Shown here piece after piece: positions 4,967-10,979 of a stretch of DNA of 10,979 nucleotides. This DNA comes from an uncultured Porphyromonas sp. (lineage in GTDB: Bacteria; Bacteroidota; Bacteroidia; Bacteroidales; Porphyromonadaceae), in assembly GCA_900546675.1 (NCBI GenBank), contig URDQ01000063.1, positions 1 to 10,979 of the forward strand, read 5' to 3'. Position 1 is the stretch's first letter. Every line of letters begins with the position of its first letter. A model generated the notes under the pieces. It was given only the letters and a program-made list of their open reading frames with translations, searched no databases and was not told the DNA's origin. The position numbers were made by a program, and so were the translations under genes.

Positions 4967-6946
4967 ATGCGCCCGCTACTACGATCGCTCTCTCTGCTGC
5001 TCTGCACGCTCTGCGTGTGGAGTACTACGCTTTGGTCGCAGATAGATACGGAGCGGGTGATGACGATCGGGCGCAATGCGATAGGTTTTAAGGATTATGT
5101 GGTCGCTATCGAGCACTTTAACCAAGTGATCGAGGTGTCGCCCACGATGGCCGATCCGTACTACTACAGAGCATTTGCCAAGCTTATGCTGGGCGACTAT
5201 GCGGGTGCCGAGCGAGACGCGACGCTCTGCCTGGAGCGCAACCCTTTCCTCTCTAGAGCCTATATGGTACGGGGGGCGGCACGGCACAATCTGCAGCACT
5301 ATGCAGAGGCAGCAACCGACTATGCACAAGCGCTCAAGATCACGCCGGACGACTTCTACCTCTCGTTCAACTTAGCTGGCTCGCTCTACGGTGCCGAGCA
5401 GTATGAGCGTGCCGACTCGGCAGCGCTCGCCTTGACGCAGCGTCATCCGAAGGAGGCGCGGGGCTACTTCCTCGCAGCGGAGATAGCGTTGCGACGGCAA
5501 GACACGCTTGCGGCGGAGGATCGGATAGCCGAGGGTTTGGCAATAGACTCGCTGAGCGCTGCGCCTTATCGGATGCTCTCTGCGATTGCTTACCTGCGGG
5601 GAGACTACGAGGGGGCGCTACGCTATCACGACAAGAGTATAGAGCTGGAGCCTAGCCAGGCTAGCGACTACATCAACCGTGGACTGACACGCTACAAACT
5701 GAAAGAGTATCGTGGTGCTATGGAGGACTACAATCAGGCGCTCCTCCTGACACCTCACGATGCGGTCGCTCGCCACAACCGCGCCTTGCTACGTATCGAG
5801 GTGGGCGACCTACAGGGTGCTCGCGAAGATCTGCTTGAGGTGGTGCGGCTACAGCCGACCAATCTGACGGCACACTTTAACTTAGCTTTGGTACAGACTC
5901 AGACTGGACAGTATCGTGAGGCGATCGAGACGCTAGACTATATATTAGGACGTCGACCAGAGTTTCTCTCGGGTTACTATCAGCGCTCAGAGGTGAAGCG
6001 CTTGCTCGGTGATGCTGCTGGAGCCGATAGGGACTATTGGCTGGCCTACAAGCTAGAGCGTGGACAGATCAAACCGCCTAAGCCAACCATCGCCGACAGC
6101 ACCGCCTCGAGTGTGGCTAGCGAGGAACTATACGCACTGGATCATCACGCTGAGCTACAGTCTGCAAGCAGTGATGCGACTTCCGCTTCGCTTACTACGG
6201 GGAGCAATTCGCTACGAGGATCGATCCAAGAACAAGCCACCTCGTCAGAGGCTTGCCCCGCTTACGAGCTGACCTACTTCGTGCAGAAGAGTCACGACAA
6301 GCTCTTGCCTCGCTCGAACTTCTCGGCAGAGTTGGAGGCGTACAACGAGCGCACGGGCTATCAGCCTCGGCTCTTGCTTGCCGTTGGCGCGCAGTCGCTA
6401 GACAGCACGCAGCTTCACATCGTGCTGGAGGATATAGCACGTCTGCAGGCTGATGGAGCGAAGCAGACGGCCGACTGGCACTTGCGTATGGGCATCGACA
6501 AGCTACTGATGCGAGACATCGGCGAGGCGGTCTCACAGTTCAACGCTTGTCTCGAGCTGGCTCCTCAGCAGCCACTTGCGCTTCTCGCGCTTAGCACGGC
6601 GCGCCTTATGCAGGCGGAGACGCTCACAGACCTCAAGCAGCAGACGCTTATGTACGACTTAGCGATGCGTCAGCTCACCACCGCCATCAGTCACGCTCCG
6701 CAGATAGGCTATCTCTACTACAACCGTGCGCACCTGCACCAGTCGCTGGGGCATACGGATCAAGCTATCGCAGACTACACCAAGGCGATCGAGCTCTTGC
6801 CCCAAGCTGGCGAAGCTTACTACAATCGTGCTCTGCTCCTCGAGCAGCAGGGGCAGCATGAGCAGGCGATAGGAGACTTAAGCCGTGCGGGCGAGCTGGG
6901 CATCTATCAGGCTTATTCTCTCATCCACACTATCCAGACACGCTGA
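4967..6946 (+). CDS. Exported tetratricopeptide-repeat protein
   Basis: A 659-residue protein beginning with a signal peptide: MRPLLR, a hydrophobic run to about residue 23, and a plausible cleavage after Ser24 (TLWS/Q). No good lipobox is present, so it is probably periplasmic rather than a lipoprotein. Regular 34-residue TPR units follow from about 28 to 360; clear examples start near 62, 96 and 130, and around ASDYINRGLTRYKLKEY. A Ser/Ala/Thr-rich, probably disordered stretch covers about 370-430. A second TPR block ends the protein, with clean units at about 580-613 and 614-647 (YYNRAHLHQSLG, YYNRALLLEQQG). TPRs are protein-binding scaffolds, so no catalytic role is expected. A TPR gene next to def is a layout I associate with Bacteroidota. 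Its TGA overlaps the next ATG by one base (TGATG), so it is likely co-translated with the following ABC-F gene. The binding partner is unknown. Confidence 0.85.
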   Translation: MRPLLRSLSLLLCTLCVWSTTLWSQIDTERVMTIGRNAIGFKDYVVAIEHFNQVIEVSPTMADPYYYRAFAKLMLGDYAGAERDATLCLERNPFLSRAYMVRGAARHNLQHYAEAATDYAQALKITPDDFYLSFNLAGSLYGAEQYERADSAALALTQRHPKEARGYFLAAEIALRRQDTLAAEDRIAEGLAIDSLSAAPYRMLSAIAYLRGDYEGALRYHDKSIELEPSQASDYINRGLTRYKLKEYRGAMEDYNQALLLTPHDAVARHNRALLRIEVGDLQGAREDLLEVVRLQPTNLTAHFNLALVQTQTGQYREAIETLDYILGRRPEFLSGYYQRSEVKRLLGDAAGADRDYWLAYKLERGQIKPPKPTIADSTASSVASEELYALDHHAELQSASSDATSASLTTGSNSLRGSIQEQATSSEACPAYELTYFVQKSHDKLLPRSNFSAELEAYNERTGYQPRLLLAVGAQSLDSTQLHIVLEDIARLQADGAKQTADWHLRMGIDKLLMRDIGEAVSQFNACLELAPQQPLALLALSTARLMQAETLTDLKQQTLMYDLAMRQLTTAISHAPQIGYLYYNRAHLHQSLGHTDQAIADYTKAIELLPQAGEAYYNRALLLEQQGQHEQAIGDLSRAGELGIYQAYSLIHTIQTR

Positions 6947-8904
6947 TGATATCCGTTCAAGACCTTACGGTAGACTTTGGTAAGCAACTCCTCTTTGACT
7001 CGATCAACTTTGTCATCAGCAAGGGCGAGCGAGTCGCACTCGTCGGGCATAACGGGGCGGGTAAGTCAACCTTGATGAAGATCCTCGTCGGCATCGAGCA
7101 ACCGACGAGTGGTGCCGTCAGCCGTCCCCGAGATCTCTCCATCGGTTACCTCCCACAGGTTAAAGAGCTTGTCGACCATACCACGCTGCGTGCGGAGGTC
7201 GAAGAGGTCTTTAAGGATGTGCAGTCGCTCAACGATCAGTACGACCGTCTGAGCGAAGAGCTAGCGACACGCACCGACTACGACTCGCCTGAGTACCTAG
7301 AGCTGATCGAGCGTCACGGACATCTCACCGACCTGATACAGATGCACCACCCGTCGCAGTACCTTGCCGAGATGGAGCGCACGCTCCTCGGACTAGGCTT
7401 CGAGCGGAGCGACTTCGACCGGCCGACCCGTGAGTTCTCTGGCGGATGGCGTATGCGTATCGAGCTGGCGAAGGTACTGCTGAGCAATCCCGATCTGCTC
7501 CTCCTCGATGAGCCGACGAACCACCTAGACATCGAGTCCATCGACTGGCTCGAGCACTTCCTCATCGCCCGTGGGGTCACGCTCCTGCTTGTCTCGCACG
7601 ACCGCACCTTCCTGGACAACGTCACCAACCGCACCATCGAGATCGAGCTGGGACGCATCTACGACTACAAGACCTCCTACAGCCACTACGTCACGCTACG
7701 TGAGGAGCGTCTGGAGCAGCAGAAGCGAGCTTACGAAAATCAGCAGAAGAAGATCCAAGACATAGAGTCCTTCGTCGAGCGCTTTCGCTATAAGCCGACG
7801 AAGAGCGCACAGGTGCAGAGTCGCATCAAGCAGCTAGACAAGATCGAGGAGATCGAGCTCGACGAGATAGACACACGGCACATCAACTTCACCTTCCCGA
7901 TGGCGGGGCGCAGTGGCGACTATCCAGTCATCATCGAGGAGCTGGACAAGAGCTACGGCTCTCTCTCCGTGCTACGAGGTGTCTCTATGACCATCAAGCG
8001 TGGCGAAAAGGTTGCCTTCGTCGGGAAGAACGGCTCTGGCAAGTCAACCCTTATGCGCTGCATTATGGGACAAGAGGAGTACACTGGCAAGCTTCAGATA
8101 GGACATGGCGTAGAGGTCGCTTACTTCTCTCAGAATAGGGCGCAGGAGCTACCTGCCGATCAGACTATCCGTGACGCTATCGACAGCTTGGCGCGAGGCG
8201 ATATGAGACTACATATCAATGATATGCTAGGTGCCTTCCTCTTTGGCGGGGAGGTAGCCGACAAGCCGATCAGCGTACTCAGTGGTGGCGAGCGCGCTCG
8301 TGTCGCTATCATGCAGATGCTCCTAGAGCCGGCCAACCTGCTCATACTCGATGAGCCGACCAACCATCTGGACATCCGAACCAAAGAGATCCTCAAGCGT
8401 GCCATCGCAGCCTTCCCCGGGACGGTCATCGTCGTCTCGCACGACCGCTACTTCCTCTCGGGGCTCGTGGATCGCATCTTCTCCTTTAGCCATGGAGCCG
8501 TACGTGAGTGTATGGACGGCCTCGACGGCTATCTCGCCACCCTCCACGAAGAGCTAAACCAACAGCCCTCAACCAACGGCCAACAGCCAACGGCTAACAG
8601 CCAATCGCCAACAGCCAACAGCCAAATGCCAAAGGCTAATCGCCAGCCCCAACTCGACTACCAGCAGCAGAAAGAGCAGCAGAAGCGCTTGCGCACCCTC
8701 CGCCGTACTGCCGAGAGCCTCGGTGAGCAGCTAGAGCAACTTCAGGAGCAGCAAGCTAAGCTAGAGGAGGAGATAGCCACGGCAGCCACCCCGCAGCTCA
8801 TCGATCAGTACACCCAGGTCAATAAAAAGATCCAAGAGCTCACTCCCCAGTGGGAGGAAGCCGAGTTTGCCCTGATGGAGTACGAGGAGGAGATCCAACA
8901 ATAG
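6946..8904 (+). CDS. ABC-F family ATPase (Uup/YheS/YdiF-like) with repeat-bearing C-terminus
   Basis: A 652-residue soluble ABC-F protein, presumed to act on the ribosome. Both cassettes are canonical. NBD1 has Walker A GHNGAGKST (34-42), signature FSGGW (164-168), Walker B with Glu189 and H-loop His218. The linker around 250-310 is charged and helical. NBD2 has Walker A GKNGSGKST (360-368), signature LSGGE (445-449), Walker B LILDEPTNHLD with Glu470 and H-loop His499. After NBD2 a Gln/Pro/Asn/Thr-rich segment (about 538-567) is encoded by 7-bp tandem repeats. It leads into a Gln/Glu/Leu-rich coiled coil (about 575-652), like the C-terminal extension of Uup-type proteins that contacts nucleic acid. 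In contrast to the 540-residue ABC-F at the left of the window, both ATP sites look active. It overlaps the TPR gene by one base and precedes an ABC exporter by 22 bases. No transmembrane segment is present. Confidence 0.92.
   Translation: MISVQDLTVDFGKQLLFDSINFVISKGERVALVGHNGAGKSTLMKILVGIEQPTSGAVSRPRDLSIGYLPQVKELVDHTTLRAEVEEVFKDVQSLNDQYDRLSEELATRTDYDSPEYLELIERHGHLTDLIQMHHPSQYLAEMERTLLGLGFERSDFDRPTREFSGGWRMRIELAKVLLSNPDLLLLDEPTNHLDIESIDWLEHFLIARGVTLLLVSHDRTFLDNVTNRTIEIELGRIYDYKTSYSHYVTLREERLEQQKRAYENQQKKIQDIESFVERFRYKPTKSAQVQSRIKQLDKIEEIELDEIDTRHINFTFPMAGRSGDYPVIIEELDKSYGSLSVLRGVSMTIKRGEKVAFVGKNGSGKSTLMRCIMGQEEYTGKLQIGHGVEVAYFSQNRAQELPADQTIRDAIDSLARGDMRLHINDMLGAFLFGGEVADKPISVLSGGERARVAIMQMLLEPANLLILDEPTNHLDIRTKEILKRAIAAFPGTVIVVSHDRYFLSGLVDRIFSFSHGAVRECMDGLDGYLATLHEELNQQPSTNGQQPTANSQSPTANSQMPKANRQPQLDYQQQKEQQKRLRTLRRTAESLGEQLEQLQEQQAKLEEEIATAATPQLIDQYTQVNKKIQELTPQWEEAEFALMEYEEEIQQ
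8558..8646 (+). repeat. Heptanucleotide tandem repeat inside the ABC-F gene
   Basis: About twelve and a half units of a 7-bp repeat with consensus GCCAACA/GCYAAYN lie in frame within the coding sequence. The best copies run from 8572 to 8641 as ten uninterrupted units. Because 7 is not a multiple of 3, three units encode a 7-residue peptide period (QQPTANS-like). Two units read GCTAACA (8593) and GCTAATC (8635), holding TAA triplets that are out of frame in this version. It joins NBD2 to the C-terminal coiled coil. Confidence 0.9.
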
Positions 8905-8926
8905 TAATTAGCCAGTCAACCGCCCT

Positions 8927-10783
8927 GTGAGACAGTTTCTCAAGCTCTTCGGTAAGTATATCCACCCCTATCGCCACTACGTAACAGGTGGTGTCATTGC
9001 CAACATACTCTCGGCGCTGCTCAACCTGCTCGCCTTCTCGCTCATCATGCCGATCCTGCGCATCCTCTTTGGTATGGATCAGACCACACCCGTCTACCAT
9101 ACGCTCGACGGCATCAACTGGTTTCGACCCTCAGAGTGGAGCGTAGCAATAGACTATGTCGTGGGCAACTTCAACTACTACGTCTACCAGCTCATCCAGC
9201 AGTACGGCCCCGCACACACGCTGCTCCTCCTCTGCATCTACCTCGTCGTCATGACACTCATCAAGGTCGGCGTCACCTATGGAGGTATCTATATGCTCGT
9301 GCCGATCCGTACAGGCGTGGTCAGAGATCTGCGCAATGAGTTCAATGACAAGCTCCTCCGTTTGCCTATCTCTATGATCAGCGAAGAGCGCAAAGGCGAC
9401 CTCCTCGCACGCTTCTCAGTAGATGTCGCCGAGATCGAGTACTCCATCATCAACCTCCTAGAGAGCCTCATCAAGAACCCCATCCTCATCATCATCTACC
9501 TCGTGGCGCTCTTTGTGATCAGCTGGGAGCTCACCCTCTTCGTCCTCATCGTCCTGCCGATAGCTGGTTACGTCATGGGAGCCGTGGGCAAGCGACTCAA
9601 GCGAGACAGCCTCGAGGGGCAGACGCAGTGGGGGCAACTCATGAGTATGGTCGAGGAGACCCTCTCGGGGCTACGTATCATCAAGGCGTTCAATGCGGAG
9701 CAGCAGATCTCTCATCGCTTTACTAAGGCCAACGAGCAGTATCGACGCACCATCTCGCAGGTCTATGCCAGGCAAGGCTTAGCGCACCCTATGAGCGAAT
9801 TCCTCGGCACCACCGCCATTGCGATCATCCTTTGGTATGGTGGTAACTTGATCTTTGCAGGCAATAGCACCATCACGGCCGATGCTTTCATCTACTACCT
9901 CGTAGTCTTCTACAGCATCATCAACCCTGCCAAAGAACTCAGCCGTGCCTCCTATTCGATCCAAAAGGGGCTAGCCTCCATGACTCGCATACAAGCTATC
10001 CTTGACTACCCCGAGCGCATCACAGATCCCGCAGAGCCACTGCCCGTCACCTTTGAACAGCAGATCGTATACGAGGATGTCTCCTTCCGCTACGAAGAGC
10101 CATGGGTACTGCGCAACTTGTCGCTCACCATACCCAAAGGGCAAATGGTCGCACTCGTGGGAGCTTCGGGTTCTGGCAAAAGCACGCTCGTAGACCTACT
10201 GCCCCGCTTTTACGATGTCACCTCAGGGCGCATCTCCATCGACGGCACTGACATACGACAGGTACGGGCGAGCGAACTAAGAGAGCTCATAGGCTATGTC
10301 AATCAGACGCCAATCCTCTTCAACGATACGATACGCAACAACATCACCTTCGGTATGGAGCGCCCCGTCAGCGACGAGGAGATACGCACCGCAGCCGAGG
10401 CGGCCAATGCGACCGAGTTCATCGACCAGCTCCCCGAGGGACTCGAGTACAACATCGGTGACGGCGGTAGCAAGCTCAGCGGTGGGCAACGTCAGCGACT
10501 CAGCATAGCACGCGCCCTGCTCAAGGACTCGCCCATCCTCATTCTCGATGAGGCGACCTCGGCACTCGACAACGTCTCCGAGCAACTAGTTCAGGAGGCT
10601 ATCCAGCATCTCGTCAGCGACCGCACCACCATCGTCATCGCCCACCGCCTCTCCACGATCATGCACGCAGACCTCATCTGCGTTATGCAGGAGGGACAGA
10701 TCGTCGAGCAAGGTACCCACGCAGAGCTACTCGAGCGTGGCGGACTCTACGCCCAGCTCTACCAAATACAGTTCAAGGAGTAA
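8927..10783 (+). CDS. ABC exporter, MsbA-like permease/ATPase half-transporter
   Basis: A 618-residue fusion of a six-helix membrane domain and one ATPase domain, expected to act as a homodimer in the inner membrane exporting a lipid or other hydrophobic substrate. Predicted helices are near residues 19-44, 98-122, 185-203, 207-226, 293-314 and 318-340. The loop of about 50 residues between helices 1 and 2 is long for the MsbA class. The ATPase domain is complete: Walker A GASGSGKST (412-420), Q-loop Gln460, signature LSGGQ (517-521), Walker B ILILDEATSALD with Glu542 and H-loop His573. The start is GTG 8927, chosen because the N-terminus RQFLKLFGKYIHPYRHYV is typical just before helix 1. The next in-frame methionine is at residue 41, inside that helix. 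A gap of 22 bases after the ABC-F gene suggests shared transcription. Lipid A export is possible, but the substrate is not shown by the sequence. Confidence 0.9.
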   Translation: MRQFLKLFGKYIHPYRHYVTGGVIANILSALLNLLAFSLIMPILRILFGMDQTTPVYHTLDGINWFRPSEWSVAIDYVVGNFNYYVYQLIQQYGPAHTLLLLCIYLVVMTLIKVGVTYGGIYMLVPIRTGVVRDLRNEFNDKLLRLPISMISEERKGDLLARFSVDVAEIEYSIINLLESLIKNPILIIIYLVALFVISWELTLFVLIVLPIAGYVMGAVGKRLKRDSLEGQTQWGQLMSMVEETLSGLRIIKAFNAEQQISHRFTKANEQYRRTISQVYARQGLAHPMSEFLGTTAIAIILWYGGNLIFAGNSTITADAFIYYLVVFYSIINPAKELSRASYSIQKGLASMTRIQAILDYPERITDPAEPLPVTFEQQIVYEDVSFRYEEPWVLRNLSLTIPKGQMVALVGASGSGKSTLVDLLPRFYDVTSGRISIDGTDIRQVRASELRELIGYVNQTPILFNDTIRNNITFGMERPVSDEEIRTAAEAANATEFIDQLPEGLEYNIGDGGSKLSGGQRQRLSIARALLKDSPILILDEATSALDNVSEQLVQEAIQHLVSDRTTIVIAHRLSTIMHADLICVMQEGQIVEQGTHAELLERGGLYAQLYQIQFKE

Positions 10784-10797
10784 AGGTCTCCCTTCGA

Positions 10798-10853
10798 TAG
10801 AACGGACTTCGAGACGTGCAACCCGCTCTAGGGACGCACGTCTTGTCGTTCTA
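10798..10853 (+). other. Two-stem hairpin after the exporter gene
   Basis: An outer stem TAGAACG (10798-10804) pairs with CGTTCTA (10847-10853). An inner perfect 8-bp stem AGACGTGC (10812-10819) pairs with GCACGTCT (10836-10843). It begins 15 bases after the exporter stop and probably protects or ends the transcript. No T-tract follows, so it is not a textbook intrinsic terminator. Confidence 0.5.
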
Positions 10854-10897
10854 CAACGGACGCCCTCTCGCTAGATACTAGCCTGAGCGTCCGTTGT
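10853..10897 (+). other. Second hairpin, 11-bp perfect stem
   Basis: ACAACGGACGC (10853-10863) is perfectly complementary to GCGTCCGTTGT (10887-10897). A nested stem GCTAG/CTAGC (10870-10874 and 10878-10882) closes on the loop ATA. It abuts the previous hairpin, sharing A10853, and lacks a following T-tract. It may form part of a bipartite terminator or a structured RNA element. The remaining bases to the window end (10898-10979) show no gene or clear promoter that I can support. Confidence 0.5.
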
Positions 10898-10979
10898 CGA
10901 ACCAGCTTGACGCTGTAACCTTTAACGGGGACGGGGGTGTGTCAATAGTCCATTTGTCGTTTGAGAGAGGGAGGAGGCT

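Noticed and set aside
8558..8646. CRISPR-like repeat array
   Set aside because: The units are contiguous 7-mers without spacers, they lie inside an open reading frame, and no cas gene is nearby.
199..8904. Antibiotic-resistance ABC-F (target protection) genes
   Set aside because: Neither protein has features that mark the resistance branches. Both look like housekeeping classes (YbiT-like and Uup/YheS-like) in a chromosomal context.
10784..10979. Classical rho-independent terminator
   Set aside because: Strong stems are present but no run of T follows either one, so I describe hairpins rather than call an intrinsic terminator.

Overview
The window looks like a chromosomal segment from a Bacteroidota member, most likely Porphyromonas or a close relative. 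The evidence is two copies of the Bacteroidota -7 promoter element TAnnTTTG (both as TACCTTTG), start codons without Shine-Dalgarno sequences, and a ruvX-def-TPR gene order that I know from this phylum. Assignment to a genus is an inference from general resemblance; no database search was possible. All genes are on the + strand.

Layout: 1-198 holds a promoter and a leader containing a possible 30-codon upstream ORF that overlaps the next start codon as ATGA. 199-1821 encodes a YbiT-like ABC-F ATPase with one of its two composite ATP sites degenerate in all three key motifs. 1834-3939 is a probable inserted type II restriction-modification cassette. It has its own promoter, a C5-cytosine methyltransferase with an N-terminal helix-turn-helix domain, and a downstream gene with a PD-(D/E)XK-like core that is the likely restriction enzyme. 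The cassette is flanked by a 19-bp direct repeat (18/19 identical) made from the start of ruvX, so a five-codon ruvX remnant lies on the left and the intact gene on the right.

3943-8904 is a tightly packed gene run: ruvX, def, an exported TPR protein and a second, fully canonical ABC-F ATPase. This second ABC-F carries an array of 7-bp repeats in its coding sequence between NBD2 and its C-terminal coiled coil. An MsbA-like ABC exporter follows at 8927-10783. The last 196 bases are non-coding and contain two adjacent hairpins whose arms can also pair with each other.

The chromosomal backbone is largely translation-related: two ribosome-associated ABC-F factors, peptide deformylase and RuvX, which has been linked to both rRNA processing and recombination. 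The restriction-modification unit is the clear accessory insertion. It is visibly lower in GC: 43% by hand count in 3241-3300, against 65% in 7381-7440. The points most worth following up are the long target duplication, the possible self-regulation of the methyltransferase, the frame-shifting heptamer array, and the leader ORF with two SPP motifs ahead of the first ABC-F gene.
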